64,000 nt of DNA, taken from contig CALLPK010000029.1 in assembly GCA_938015415.1 (NCBI GenBank), positions 1-64,000 of the forward strand. Reading direction: 5' to 3'. Below, piece by piece: positions 44,523 to 54,189 of the stretch. How positions within the stretch are numbered: the stretch's first letter is position 1; every line of letters starts with the position of its first letter. The position numbers and the translations under genes were made by a program. Origin of the DNA: an uncultured Saprospiraceae bacterium. Lineage in GTDB: Bacteria > Bacteroidota > Bacteroidia > Chitinophagales > Saprospiraceae. The notes beneath the pieces are model-generated. The model ran no database searches. It was not told where the DNA came from and saw only the letters and a list, made by a program, of their open reading frames with translations.

Positions 44523-45077
44523 ATGAAAAAAGTTAATCACTTAACATTTAATAACTCTTGGTATTCTCCCGGAGCTTCAAAATTAAAAATAATTCTTTGG
44601 TTATTTTTTAATGCGGTTTTTTTACGCAATCCAATATCACTTTCTTCTTCGTGGAAAAAAATATGTCTGCGGTTATTTGGTGCTAAAATAGGAAAAGGCG
44701 TATTGATCAAACCCGGAGTCAATATAAAATATCCCTGGCTACTGCAAATTGGAGACCATTCGTGGATTGGAGAAAACGTTTGGATTGACAACCTGGCCAG
44801 CGTTTCTATCGGAAATCATGTTTGTATTTCTCAGGGAGCAATGCTGCTGACGGGTAATCATAACTATAAGAAATCGACTTTTGATTTGATGACAGGAAAT
44901 ATAAAATTGGAAGATGGGGTTTGGATCGGGGCCAAATCCATCGTCTGCCCGGGTGTGCACTGTCATTCTCATAGTATCCTGGCAGTTAATTCTGTCGCCA
45001 CTACCGATTTAGAATCGTATTCGATTTATCAAGGCAATCCTGCCAATAAAATTAGAGAAAGAAAAATTGTCGAGTAA
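44523..45077 (+). CDS. WcaF-like sugar O-acetyltransferase
   Basis: A 184-residue left-handed beta-helix (hexapeptide repeat) acetyltransferase of the putative colanic-acid acetyltransferase group. N-terminal YSPGASKLKIILWLFFN and SWKKICLRLFGAKIGKGVLIKPGVNIKYPW are group-specific; the catalytic histidine region is TGNHNYKK. Uses acetyl-CoA to acetylate a sugar hydroxyl. It overlaps the next gene by 11 bases, so the two are coupled. Confidence 0.9.
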   Translation: MKKVNHLTFNNSWYSPGASKLKIILWLFFNAVFLRNPISLSSSWKKICLRLFGAKIGKGVLIKPGVNIKYPWLLQIGDHSWIGENVWIDNLASVSIGNHVCISQGAMLLTGNHNYKKSTFDLMTGNIKLEDGVWIGAKSIVCPGVHCHSHSILAVNSVATTDLESYSIYQGNPANKIRERKIVE

Positions 45078-45828
45078 ACCAAAAATTTCAATTATCACCG
45101 CCGGTTTTAATTCCGCCGCGACTATTAGGGATACCTTACAGTGTATCGCTGATCAAAGCTACTCCAATATTGAACACCTCATCATCGATGGGGCGTCTTC
45201 TGATGATACGATTGCTATCGTAAAAGAATTTCCGCACGTAGCTAAAATTATCTCCGAAAAGGACAACGGAATTTATGATGCGATGAACAAAGGAATCAAT
45301 CTCGCTACGGGCGATATTATTGGCATCTTAAATTCTGATGATTTTTATACGCATGAAAATGTTTTAGCCAACGTAATGGAAAGGTTTCAGTCTTCTGGTG
45401 CCCAGGCACTCTACGGAGACCTAGTGTACGTACAGGAAAAAAATACAGATAAAATAATGCGTTTTTGGAAAGCTGGAAACAACGAATTAAAGGATTGGAA
45501 AAGGGGGTGGATGCCACCTCATCCGACCTTTTTTGTGCGCAAAGAGGTTTATGAAAAATATGGACTCTTTGATTTAGACTTGAGATCGGCGGCCGACTAC
45601 GAATTTATGTTAAGAACCGTTTATAAAAATAAAATAACCACGACTTATTTACCTGAAATTTTGGTCAAAATGCGCCTGGGAGGAGTCAGTAATGCCAACC
45701 TGCCAAACCGTTGGCTGGCAAACAAAGAGGATCGGTTGGCCTGGAAAAAAAATGGACTCGATACTGGCTTTTTTACGATGTATTTCAAACCACTTAGAAA
45801 GTTATTACAAATCGTCAGGCGACCATAA
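45067..45828 (+). CDS. GT2 glycosyltransferase (TTG start)
   Basis: A 253-residue GT-A glycosyltransferase. ISIITAGFNSAATIRDTLQC and IDGASSDDT hold the nucleotide-binding acidic residues; LNSDDFY is the metal-binding DxD equivalent; and EKDNGIYDAMNKGI is typical of the WcaA-like group. The conserved first strand follows the TTG at 45067 within six codons, so this start inside the previous gene is favoured. Donor unknown. Confidence 0.9.
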   Translation: MSSKPKISIITAGFNSAATIRDTLQCIADQSYSNIEHLIIDGASSDDTIAIVKEFPHVAKIISEKDNGIYDAMNKGINLATGDIIGILNSDDFYTHENVLANVMERFQSSGAQALYGDLVYVQEKNTDKIMRFWKAGNNELKDWKRGWMPPHPTFFVRKEVYEKYGLFDLDLRSAADYEFMLRTVYKNKITTTYLPEILVKMRLGGVSNANLPNRWLANKEDRLAWKKNGLDTGFFTMYFKPLRKLLQIVRRP

Positions 45829-45884
45829 TTAGGCTTCGCTTTCTTGAAATATAACTCCTGTAAATAATCCACTTGAGACCCAAT

Positions 45885-47096
45885 ATGCTTCATTTTGATG
45901 TAAATCTCTTTATTAAAGAACGGATAACGCTAAGGTCTCAAAGCATGTTTTTACCTGATCTTATCAGAAATCAGAAACAGCTGGAAAAGGAGATTAATGG
46001 TAAAAAAGTATTGGTCATCGGAGGCGCGGGTACGATTGGATCTGCATTTATTAAATCTATTTTGACCTTTTCTCCCTCGTCGCTAACGGTGGTAGATCAG
46101 AATGAAAATGACTTAACAGAACTCACACGTGACTTAAGGGCTAGTATGGCTGAGTTTATTCCGGGCGAGTACTTAACTTATCCTTTTAATTTTGGCGGAT
46201 CTGTCTTTTCGAAATTAATGGATGAAAAATCTTTTGATATTATTGCTTGTTTTGCAGCGCACAAACATGTACGTAGCGAAAAAGATCATCTATCCATCGA
46301 AGCAATGATTATTAATAATGTTTTTAATATTAAAAAACTACTCGAATTATCGCTGCGACATAAGCCAAATCATTTTTTTTGTGTATCTACTGATAAAGCC
46401 GCTAATCCTGTAAATGTAATGGGCGCGAGTAAAAAAGTGATGGAAAAAATCCTGCTTTCTTATTCTAGCGATATTAAAATTACGACTGCCCGGTTTGCTA
46501 ATGTAGCTTTTTCTAACGGAAGTCTTTTGTTCGGGTTTTTACAACGTATCTTGAAACGTCAGCCCATATCCGCTCCTGTCAACGTAAAACGTTATTTTGT
46601 CTCTCCCGAAGAATCTGGTCAATTTTGTTTACTGACTTGTATCCTGGGAAAATCTGGTGATATTTTTTTTCCAAAACTTAAAACCAGTCAAATGGTTTCT
46701 TTTGCAACGATTGCAGAACAATTTTTAGCCACCTTAGGCCTAAAAGCCCTGCACTGTGAGACTGCTGAAGCAGCTCGAATAAAAGCAAAGAAATGGAGCA
46801 ACGATAAAAAACAATATCCCGTACATTTTTTTCAATCTGATACTTCTGGTGAAAAACTCTACGAAGAATTTTATACGGAATCTGATGAGATCAACCTCGA
46901 TACTTTTCAATCAATAGGTATTATCAAGAAAAGCGAAATGTTAGATCAGCAGCAAGTCGAAGCAATGATGAAACAGCTTGAAAAAATATTCTTACTTGAA
47001 AATACAGACAAAAAAAACATTATACAATTATTAAAACGCATATTACCTGCTTTCAATCATATTGAAACGGGTAAAAGCTTGGACGAAAGAATGTAA
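45885..47096 (+). CDS. CapD/PglF-like UDP-HexNAc 4,6-dehydratase
   Basis: A 403-residue SDR of the polysaccharide-biosynthesis CapD family, soluble form. The cofactor motif is VLVIGGAGTIGS and the catalytic block is STDKAANPVNVMGASKKVME, matching the STDKAxxPxNxMGxSK signature of FlaA1/PglF-type UDP-GlcNAc 4,6-dehydratases. It would make a UDP-4-keto-6-deoxy-HexNAc. Start at ATG 45885 is preferred over a TTG four codons upstream. The following sugar transferase starts immediately after its stop, and the LegC-like aminotransferase follows, reproducing the PglF-PglC-PglE set. Confidence 0.83.
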   Translation: MLHFDVNLFIKERITLRSQSMFLPDLIRNQKQLEKEINGKKVLVIGGAGTIGSAFIKSILTFSPSSLTVVDQNENDLTELTRDLRASMAEFIPGEYLTYPFNFGGSVFSKLMDEKSFDIIACFAAHKHVRSEKDHLSIEAMIINNVFNIKKLLELSLRHKPNHFFCVSTDKAANPVNVMGASKKVMEKILLSYSSDIKITTARFANVAFSNGSLLFGFLQRILKRQPISAPVNVKRYFVSPEESGQFCLLTCILGKSGDIFFPKLKTSQMVSFATIAEQFLATLGLKALHCETAEAARIKAKKWSNDKKQYPVHFFQSDTSGEKLYEEFYTESDEINLDTFQSIGIIKKSEMLDQQQVEAMMKQLEKIFLLENTDKKNIIQLLKRILPAFNHIETGKSLDERM

Positions 47097-47097
47097 A

Positions 47098-47772
47098 ATG
47101 TATTTTACTTTAAAAAGATTTTTTGATGTAGTTATGTCACTAATACTCATCATCATTTGTCTGCCTTTCGTGATCCCCATAATTATTGCTTTAAAATTAT
47201 CCGGAGAAGGTCATATATGGTACTTTCAGGAAAGAGTTGGGTACAAAAATAGTTCTTTCTATATCTGGAAATTTGCTACCATGCTCAAAGACAGCCCTAA
47301 TATTGGGGCTGGAAAATTTACCTTGATGAATGATCCACGGGTTACTACTGTTGGAAAATTTTTGCGTAAATCAAAAATAAATGAGATTCCTCAACTGATA
47401 AATGTACTGTTAGGAAACATGAGTCTTGTAGGGCCTCGTCCACAGATAAAGGCATATTTTGACTTGTATCCCAAAAATATGCAGGCACATATTTATAATA
47501 GTATTCCAGGAATGACCGGAATCGGTTCTATTGTTTTTAGAAATGAAGAAAAAATTCTTTCTAAATCAGACTTGCCAATAAAAGAATTTCACGCACGCTA
47601 TATTACACCCTACAAGGGAGAACTGGAATTATGGTACAACCAAAATAAATCTTTTTGGACCGATACTAAAATTCTAATCTTAACTATTTGGAAAGTTTTT
47701 CTTCCTGATTCTCAAATCCTTTATCACTGGTTTCCATGCTTACCTGAAAAACCAGAAGGGCTACATTTGTAA
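47098..47772 (+). CDS. Initiating sugar-phosphate transferase (PglC/WcaJ family)
   Basis: Monotopic phosphoglycosyltransferase of 224 residues that loads the first sugar-1-phosphate onto undecaprenyl phosphate. A hydrophobic re-entrant helix (about 10-32) precedes the family blocks YFQERVGYKNSSFYIWKFATM and SKINEIPQLINVLLGNMSLVGPRPQ. The small form without a WcaJ N-terminal domain is like PglC. ATG at 47098, one base after the dehydratase stop, is taken as start. Being next to PglF- and PglE-like genes suggests a diNAc-bacillosamine-type or related 4-amino sugar as first residue. Confidence 0.88.
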   Translation: MYFTLKRFFDVVMSLILIIICLPFVIPIIIALKLSGEGHIWYFQERVGYKNSSFYIWKFATMLKDSPNIGAGKFTLMNDPRVTTVGKFLRKSKINEIPQLINVLLGNMSLVGPRPQIKAYFDLYPKNMQAHIYNSIPGMTGIGSIVFRNEEKILSKSDLPIKEFHARYITPYKGELELWYNQNKSFWTDTKILILTIWKVFLPDSQILYHWFPCLPEKPEGLHL

Positions 47773-47799
47773 GCAACTTAAAAGTACAAAATCTATTAC

Positions 47800-48990
47800 T
47801 TGTTGGCGGACTCACATAATAATCAAGACGTAGAAAAAGCTATCATCCCATTGATGGTTCCAGCATTTGAAGGGAACGAATGGACTTACGTAAAAGATTG
47901 TTTGGATACCGGTTGGGTTTCATCTGCGGGGAGTTACGTTAATAAATTTGAACAGGAAGTTATTCGATACATTAATTGTCCTTATGGGGTAGCGTGCATG
48001 AATGGTACGGTTGGACTGCAAATAAGTCTACAAGTACTGGGCGTTACGGCGGATCACCATGTCCTGCTACCAAATGGCACCTTTGTCGCTAGTGCTAATA
48101 GTATCATGCATATTGGAGCCGAACCTATCTTTGTGGATATCAATTCGCAAAACTGGCAAATGGATCTGGATATTTTGGAAACTTTCTTAAGCGAGGAGTG
48201 TCGGCAAGAAAAAGGGCAAACCATAAATATCATTTCTGGGAAAGTCATTAAAGCCATTATGATTGTGCATATCTATGGTCAGATTTGTGATATGGACAAA
48301 TTACTCGCTCTGGCTCGGCAGTTTAATTTGCTGGTAATTGAAGACGCGAGTGAATCATTAGGAGCTACTTATAAAGGTAAGCACGCAGGTACAATGGGAG
48401 ATATTGGTGTGATTAGTTTTAATGGTAACAAAATTATTACAACGGGTGGAGGTGGAATGATCGTTTCTGAAAATCAGGATTATATCCAGAAGGCACAACA
48501 TCTCACCACCACGGCCAAAGTTGCTAATAAAAACTATTTTCACGATCAAGTTGGATATAACTATCGGTTGGTCAATATTCTGGCGGCTATTGGGGTAGCA
48601 CAAGTAGAGCAACTGGAACAGTATCTGACTAAAAAACGAGCGATCGCCACACATTATTTTGATCGTCTGAAAACAATCTCCGCTATTAATTTTCAGGAGA
48701 CCAACGATGGCGTTGAGCCAAATTTCTGGCTTATTGGTTTTTGTAGTGATCGAAAAAAACAATTAATGCACGAATTCAAAAAACAACGAATTAATTTTGG
48801 GCATTTTTGGACCCCCATGAATAAATTGCCTATGTATAAAAACCATCAATATATCCAACGTAATAACGTGACTGCTAAAGTTGCCAACCAATGCATTTGT
48901 ATTCCCTGTTCCATTAGTCTTACACTTGAACAAATGGAAAGAGTTTGTCAGAGTATTCAAAAGTGTTTTACCCTAAATCAACTTAAGTAA
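47800..48990 (+). CDS. LegC/PglE-like PLP aminotransferase (TTG start)
   Basis: A 396-residue DegT family enzyme. The N-terminal signature EWTYVKDCLDTGWVSSAGSY is characteristic of LegC-type aminotransferases that aminate UDP-4-keto-6-deoxy sugars at C4. The PLP lysine is in FNGNKIITTGGGGM and the cofactor Asp in VIEDASESLG. The family's IPLMVP start lies upstream of the first ATG (47854), so TTG at 47800 or 47803 is the likely start. With the dehydratase it would give UDP-2-acetamido-4-amino-2,4,6-trideoxyhexose. Confidence 0.87.
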   Translation: MLADSHNNQDVEKAIIPLMVPAFEGNEWTYVKDCLDTGWVSSAGSYVNKFEQEVIRYINCPYGVACMNGTVGLQISLQVLGVTADHHVLLPNGTFVASANSIMHIGAEPIFVDINSQNWQMDLDILETFLSEECRQEKGQTINIISGKVIKAIMIVHIYGQICDMDKLLALARQFNLLVIEDASESLGATYKGKHAGTMGDIGVISFNGNKIITTGGGGMIVSENQDYIQKAQHLTTTAKVANKNYFHDQVGYNYRLVNILAAIGVAQVEQLEQYLTKKRAIATHYFDRLKTISAINFQETNDGVEPNFWLIGFCSDRKKQLMHEFKKQRINFGHFWTPMNKLPMYKNHQYIQRNNVTAKVANQCICIPCSISLTLEQMERVCQSIQKCFTLNQLK

Positions 48991-48993
48991 TAC

Positions 48994-50052
48994 ATGATTC
49001 TAATTGATGCGCTCAATTTAAATAGTGAGGGAGGTAATGGATTATTGCGTTACTTATGTAGTGCGCTGGAAGTACAAAGACTCAAATTTAAAGTCCTTTC
49101 TCCTAGCTCAACTACCCATATAAATCGAAGATTTACTTTTTCTTTTTATAGAAAAAAAATTGTTAAGGCAGCAGTTTTAAAATATCAGCCGACCCACCTT
49201 TTATGTTTTGGTAATTTTCCAATTAACTTTAAAGTGCCAGCTAATATTTCTGTGATTGTTAATTTTCAGAACGCTTTCTTACTCAATAGCTGTGATACCA
49301 CTCACTTTTCTATTCTTGAGAAACTGAATTTTTGGCTCAAAAGAAAGTACTTGGCTTTTTATCATAATAATGCAGATAGCTATGTATTTCCAACAGATTA
49401 TATAAAAGCGGAGTTCATCAAAACTTACCATACGCCTGAGCGTAAATGTCAAGTCATTCCCTACTTCGATAAATCTACGATTCTTCGTATTGCTAATCAG
49501 CGTATTGCTAAGGAGAAAGATACGTTTGTTTATATCAGTTCTACTTCCAAACACAAAAATCACCTTATGCTGTTGGATGCCTGGGAAATATTAGGGAAAC
49601 AAAAACGCTTTCCCCTATTGACCTTAAGTATTCCTAACACTCCCGAAGGAGAAAAAATTCAGGCCCGAATTCAAGAGTTGCGTAAAAATGGGGGACGTAT
49701 CGTTAATGTGAACGAAAACGGCTATATTTCTTACGAAAAAATATTAGAAATAACGGCCCAGCATGAATTTACTATATTTCCCTCTCTAAATGAAACCTTC
49801 GGATTTGGTACCATCGAGGGGGCTATTTTGGGAAACAAATTATTAATCAGTGATCGTCCTTTTGTTAAAGAAGTAACGGTTCCATCTCTGAAATTTGATC
49901 CTTTAAACGCACAAAGCATCGCTGGTAAAGTTACTTACGCGATGAACCATATCTTACCGGATACACAATTAGTGTTTGAAGATAAAATAGACGAATTGTT
50001 AGAGCTACTGGTTGCTTCTAATACGCCACCAGTCAATGAGCATAATGTCTAG
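48994..50052 (+). CDS. GT4-like glycosyltransferase
   Basis: A 352-residue GT-B glycosyltransferase. The C-terminal domain carries YISSTSKHKNHLMLLDAW and PSLNETFGFGTIEGAILGNK, the GT4 acidic-pair region (E-x6/7-E variant). The N-terminal NSEGGNGLLRYL fits acceptor-domain loops of the same family. Starts three bases after the aminotransferase and overlaps the next gene's start. Donor unknown. Confidence 0.85.
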   Translation: MILIDALNLNSEGGNGLLRYLCSALEVQRLKFKVLSPSSTTHINRRFTFSFYRKKIVKAAVLKYQPTHLLCFGNFPINFKVPANISVIVNFQNAFLLNSCDTTHFSILEKLNFWLKRKYLAFYHNNADSYVFPTDYIKAEFIKTYHTPERKCQVIPYFDKSTILRIANQRIAKEKDTFVYISSTSKHKNHLMLLDAWEILGKQKRFPLLTLSIPNTPEGEKIQARIQELRKNGGRIVNVNENGYISYEKILEITAQHEFTIFPSLNETFGFGTIEGAILGNKLLISDRPFVKEVTVPSLKFDPLNAQSIAGKVTYAMNHILPDTQLVFEDKIDELLELLVASNTPPVNEHNV

Positions 50053-50842
50053 ATTTTTCGGCCACCTCAAACACTTAAATTCCTTTTTTGAGGCCGACTT
50101 ATTATTGTACACAATGGGCAAAACTGGTTCTAATAGTTTGTCTTACAGCCTTGAGGAACAAGGATTAACCGTTGGGTGTAAACACTATTTTGGCGGAGAC
50201 CAGCAACACTTTTTTTATAATAAAAAAAAATCATTTAGAGGTAACGTAAATAAGATCCTCACCAGATCTTTACTGAAAAAAAAGAACCAAAGATTAAAGG
50301 TCGTAACATTGGTACGTGACCCAATTGCTCGCAACATATCCATGACATTTTTTTTGTTGGATAAGGTTATTTATAAAGTTCTGGAGAAAATACCAAACGG
50401 TCAACTAGCTGGAAAATACCTTAGCCTGAACGAAATAATAGAACGAGGTTTTATAGAAGTAATAAATCAAGAGGGACCCCTCACTTACTTTGATCAGGAA
50501 TTTAAAGACGTTTTGGAGGTCGATATTTTTCAATATCCTTTCGATAAAAAAAAAGGGTATACCATTATTCAAAAAGGAAAAATAGATATTCTTATCCTGA
50601 AGCTGGAAAAATTAGCTGAGTTAAACGAAATCATTCAGTCTTTTTTAAATCTAAATTCTTTTAAATTACTTACGGCCAATTCAGGAAATAAATACTGGTA
50701 TGCTGACTTATATAAGAATTTTAAAAATTATTTTAAACCAACAGAAGCGTATCTGAACAAAATGTATAGCTCAAAATACGCTACCCATTTTTACACGTCG
50801 GAGGAGATTGTGAAATTTCGTGCACACTGGAATAAGGAATAA
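50045..50842 (+). CDS. Sulfotransferase-like capsular polysaccharide synthesis protein
   Basis: A 265-residue protein with YTMGKTGSNSLSYSLEEQG (GKTGSNS 25-31) and VVTLVRDPIARNISMTFF (R91), the two PAPS-contact regions in sulfotransferase arrangement. The sequence style matches the putative capsular polysaccharide synthesis (NKWYS-type) family, whose enzymatic role is not settled. ATG at 50045 overlaps the previous stop by eight bases and keeps the conserved strand; longer readings from 50012 or 50036 add nothing recognisable. Ends seven bases from a convergent gene. Confidence 0.75.
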   Translation: MSRFFGHLKHLNSFFEADLLLYTMGKTGSNSLSYSLEEQGLTVGCKHYFGGDQQHFFYNKKKSFRGNVNKILTRSLLKKKNQRLKVVTLVRDPIARNISMTFFLLDKVIYKVLEKIPNGQLAGKYLSLNEIIERGFIEVINQEGPLTYFDQEFKDVLEVDIFQYPFDKKKGYTIIQKGKIDILILKLEKLAELNEIIQSFLNLNSFKLLTANSGNKYWYADLYKNFKNYFKPTEAYLNKMYSSKYATHFYTSEEIVKFRAHWNKE

Positions 50843-50849
50843 CCAAACA

Positions 50850-51818
50850 TTAGTTTAGCCTTTTTCTTTTTAAAAGATAATATAACAGATCAATCATATA
50901 ATTTTTAGTCCTGGTAATAACATGGAAATCTTTTTTTATACCTCCAAATTCTGTAAAAATCAGTTCGATTTCCGCAGGCATCGAGCCTTCTAAATCAAGT
51001 GTACTAACCAGCTTTTTTAATCGACAGATTTTCTCCCAAAATACCAGTGACATTGGATAAGTTGAATCTAAATTATGATCAATACCACCCAAGAGATAAT
51101 AAGCCTTATGCCGGTCTATCACAATATAACTGCCAGCTAACTTTTTTTGCTGTTGATTAACACAAAAATATATTTTCCTTAAACCCCGTTTGCTCAATTC
51201 CTGATCCAATCGCTCTAAATCTTCCAGCGAATACGGAGGAGAGAGGCCTTTTCTGGTAAATGCCTGACTACTTAAATTGTATAGTGCTTTTATATCATCT
51301 GATTCTATGATCCGGTAACCTTGTTCTTTTGCCTTTTTTACCTCCCATCTTCTTTTGCCACTTAAGTTAGCAAGGAGATTTTTTTCGTCTATAGACAAAT
51401 CAATCAGGTGGGTGTAATAAGTTGTCTGTTGAAAATTTTGCCAAAACAAAGGTTGCCAGTTTTCAAACTCAGGTAGAAAATTTTGGCGAAAATAAAAGAA
51501 AGAGGGTAGTTGTTCAGATAGGTGCTTTATCACCTTCCTTTGAAAACTGTACCGCTTGACAGATTTTTCTATATCTGCTGGATATTCAATGTGTATTCCT
51601 AAAAACGGTGTTAGAACGGGTTGATTAGCTACTTGAAAACCGAATTTCTTTTTTTGGTAAAATGGCCAAACTCCTTTTATTTTGCCAGATTTATCAAAAT
51701 ACAATATAACGTCCCAGTTCTTTGATCCACAAACTATATCAAGCCACCAATCATAGAAAAAAATAGGTAATGTCTTTGTGGTCTGGCAAAATACACGATA
51801 TATTTGTTTATTTGTCAT
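50850..51818 (-). CDS. GNAT family acyltransferase (Acetyltransf_6/FemAB-like)
   Basis: A 322-residue protein with a double-GNAT organisation. The N-terminal half has WDVILYFDKSGKIKGVWPFY; the C-terminal half has SGKRRWEVKKAKEQGYRI and AGSYIVIDRHKAYYLLGG, as in FemAB/CelD-like transferases that move acyl or aminoacyl groups. It is one of the few minus-strand genes of the locus, convergent with a sulfotransferase-like gene. A role in N-acylating an amino sugar is a reasonable guess. The first 110 bases upstream (51819-51928) form a divergent promoter region with gmd. Confidence 0.75.
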   Translation of the reverse strand: MTNKQIYRVFCQTTKTLPIFFYDWWLDIVCGSKNWDVILYFDKSGKIKGVWPFYQKKKFGFQVANQPVLTPFLGIHIEYPADIEKSVKRYSFQRKVIKHLSEQLPSFFYFRQNFLPEFENWQPLFWQNFQQTTYYTHLIDLSIDEKNLLANLSGKRRWEVKKAKEQGYRIIESDDIKALYNLSSQAFTRKGLSPPYSLEDLERLDQELSKRGLRKIYFCVNQQQKKLAGSYIVIDRHKAYYLLGGIDHNLDSTYPMSLVFWEKICRLKKLVSTLDLEGSMPAEIELIFTEFGGIKKDFHVITRTKNYMIDLLYYLLKRKRLN

Positions 51819-51928
51819 AAAATACCTTTCGATAGGAAAGACAAATTAGCCTTTATTTTACAATCTCACAATATTAGGATTCATATTACAATTAATTTGA
51901 TCCCTCAAAACCAATAAAGTAAATAATT

Positions 51929-53047
51929 ATGAACAATAAAAAAGCACTGATCACGGGTATTACCGGACAAGATGGAGCATACCTTTCCGAACTCCTCCTC
52001 TCCAAAGGATACGAAGTACACGGCATCAAACGCCGTGCTTCCTCCTTTAATACCGCGCGTATCGACCACCTTTACCAAGATCCACACGTCAGTAGTCGTA
52101 ACTTTATCCTTCACTACGGAGATCTTACGGACTCTACCAACCTCATCCGGATCATCCAGGAGATTCAGCCGGACGAAATTTATAACCTTGGAGCTATGTC
52201 GCATGTCAAAGTTAGCTTCGATGCACCAGAATATACTGCGGATGTCGACGGAGTAGGGACACTGCGAATACTAGAAGCGGTCCGTTTATTAGGATTAACC
52301 AAAAAAACAAAAATATACCAGGCCTCGACTTCTGAACTATATGGACTGGTGCAAGAAGTACCTCAAAAAGAAACAACGCCTTTTTATCCGCGCTCTCCGT
52401 ACGCTGTAGCCAAGATGTATGCTTACTGGATTACCGTCAATTATCGAGAGGCCTATGATATGTTTGCTTGTAATGGGATTTTATTTAATCATGAATCTCC
52501 ATTAAGAGGTGAAACTTTTGTTACCAGAAAAATAACCCGCGCCGTTGCTAAAATTGCACTCGGTCTTCAGGAAAAATTATACCTTGGTAATATGGATGCC
52601 AAAAGAGATTGGGGACATGCCAAAGACTACGTTGAATGTATGTGGAAAATTCTACAACAGGATGAACCCGAAGACTGGGTAATTGCTACTGGAGTGACGA
52701 CTAGTGTTCGGGATTTTGTACGTATGTCTTTTAAAGAAATTGGGGTAGAGCTAGCTTTTGAAGGAAGTGGCGAACAGGAAGTTGGTACCATCAAAGCGGC
52801 TACTAAACCCGAATATCAGGCTAGGATAGGTCAAGTGGTAGTGGCCGTTGATCCAGCGTATTACCGACCTACAGAAGTAGAGTTACTCATCGGAGATTCT
52901 TCTAAAGCGCAACAAAAACTAAACTGGAAACCTAAATACGATCTGGAGACACTGTGTAGTGAAATGGTCGCCGCCGACATTGAATTGTTTAAACGGGATC
53001 AACTTCTAAAAGAAGCAGGTTTTAATGTTAGAAATGAATTTGAATAG
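51929..53047 (+). CDS. gmd: GDP-mannose 4,6-dehydratase
   Basis: First enzyme of GDP-L-fucose synthesis, 372 residues. The NADP motif [10 protein letters not shown] starts at residue 9, followed by the Gmd-specific [16 protein letters not shown]; the catalytic Tyr/Lys pair lies in [12 protein letters not shown], with further signature [20 protein letters not shown]. Convergent with the next GT gene (10-base gap). Works with Fcl (60073) and ManC (61768); GDP-rhamnose or GDP-perosamine could also derive from its product, but the linked fcl supports fucose. Confidence 0.97.
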   Translation: MNNKKALITGITGQDGAYLSELLLSKGYEVHGIKRRASSFNTARIDHLYQDPHVSSRNFILHYGDLTDSTNLIRIIQEIQPDEIYNLGAMSHVKVSFDAPEYTADVDGVGTLRILEAVRLLGLTKKTKIYQASTSELYGLVQEVPQKETTPFYPRSPYAVAKMYAYWITVNYREAYDMFACNGILFNHESPLRGETFVTRKITRAVAKIALGLQEKLYLGNMDAKRDWGHAKDYVECMWKILQQDEPEDWVIATGVTTSVRDFVRMSFKEIGVELAFEGSGEQEVGTIKAATKPEYQARIGQVVVAVDPAYYRPTEVELLIGDSSKAQQKLNWKPKYDLETLCSEMVAADIELFKRDQLLKEAGFNVRNEFE

Positions 53048-53057
53048 GGATATTCTT

Positions 53058-54176
53058 TTAGGTGTTTAGCAACCGATCCAGTTCTTTTTGGAAAATTTTT
53101 ATTCTTGCTTCTACATTAAAAGAAGTAAAAACACTTGAATGGTCTGCAATTAATCTGGATCCTGAAATGAGACTTTCTAACAAGATTTTTAAATCTTCTT
53201 GATTTTGATATCGCATAACGGCAGATTCTAATCCCGCTTCGAGTTGGTAATATGTCGGAAGAATTACTGGTTTACCTTTATTTACAAAATCATTAATGTT
53301 TCCTGAGACTTGAGAATGGCTGTTTTTCTCTATGCTGAATCCAATAACTAAAGACGAAGGAATTGGACATAACAGGACATCCGCCTGCTCAATTGCTTCT
53401 TGATATTCTTCCGCAGTTAGATATTCTTTAAAGCATCGTATTTTTATATTTCCTTTTTTTAAGGCCTCCATTTTTTGTACGATCTTCTCGCCTAACCGAC
53501 CAGATGCTTTTCCTGCCAATATGATCTCTACCGGTCGGTCAGGTTTCTTGAGCCTTGTTATTATATCATACAACATATTATAATCTCGGCTGGCAGGATG
53601 CACAGAACCCGGAACTACAATTTTGAAAGGTGCGCCTTCTGACAATTCTTTCGTAGCGATCGATTCATTAACGTAAAATGGGAACGTGTAAAACCGGTCT
53701 TTCTGGAAAAAATCTTGTTGTGCTAAATAATTAAAAACGGTCGGTGCTCCGGCAATAAATCCATCCATCGCTTTTAACGGAAGCGTCGGAAATCGCAAAT
53801 AGCGAAATAAATTAATCACAGAACGAATAGGTCTAATGTGATAATCATAATTTTTCCATGGCGCAAAATGTCGGTGAAAGGCATGAATCACTGCGTACTT
53901 TCGGGGGGTAAGCGGAAGAAAGGGGTGAATGTCATTATTAAGGGTGGTAAATATTAAAATGGTACACTGATCAAGTATCTCCAAAAGGTCAGGATCACCT
54001 AAAAAATGCCAATGTAAATTTGGCATTTTTGAAATTGATTTCATCATTTTATCGGTTCCAGGCTTAAGAACAGCGTGAACCTCAATTTTTAATCCAGAAA
54101 AAATAAGCGCGTAGTTTCTTAAGACTTCTACGTGTAAGGCAGTTTCTATTATACCGATTTTAATATTTTTTCCCAT
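53058..54176 (-). CDS. Putative GT-B glycosyltransferase
   Basis: A 372-residue soluble protein. The C-terminal half resembles a GT4-type nucleotide-binding domain: FKIVVPGSVHPASRDYNML as first strand, IILAGKASGRLGEKI, then AIEQADVLLCPIP. The usual E-x7-E motif is replaced by NSHSQVSGNINDFVNKGKPVILP, where G/N-rich residues occur. N-terminal half unassigned. It is the only minus-strand transferase of the locus, with 13 bases between its start and the divergent GT2 gene. Donor and even GT activity are inferred. Confidence 0.65.
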   Translation of the reverse strand: MGKNIKIGIIETALHVEVLRNYALIFSGLKIEVHAVLKPGTDKMMKSISKMPNLHWHFLGDPDLLEILDQCTILIFTTLNNDIHPFLPLTPRKYAVIHAFHRHFAPWKNYDYHIRPIRSVINLFRYLRFPTLPLKAMDGFIAGAPTVFNYLAQQDFFQKDRFYTFPFYVNESIATKELSEGAPFKIVVPGSVHPASRDYNMLYDIITRLKKPDRPVEIILAGKASGRLGEKIVQKMEALKKGNIKIRCFKEYLTAEEYQEAIEQADVLLCPIPSSLVIGFSIEKNSHSQVSGNINDFVNKGKPVILPTYYQLEAGLESAVMRYQNQEDLKILLESLISGSRLIADHSSVFTSFNVEARIKIFQKELDRLLNT

Positions 54177-54189
54177 TTTAACTTAAACA

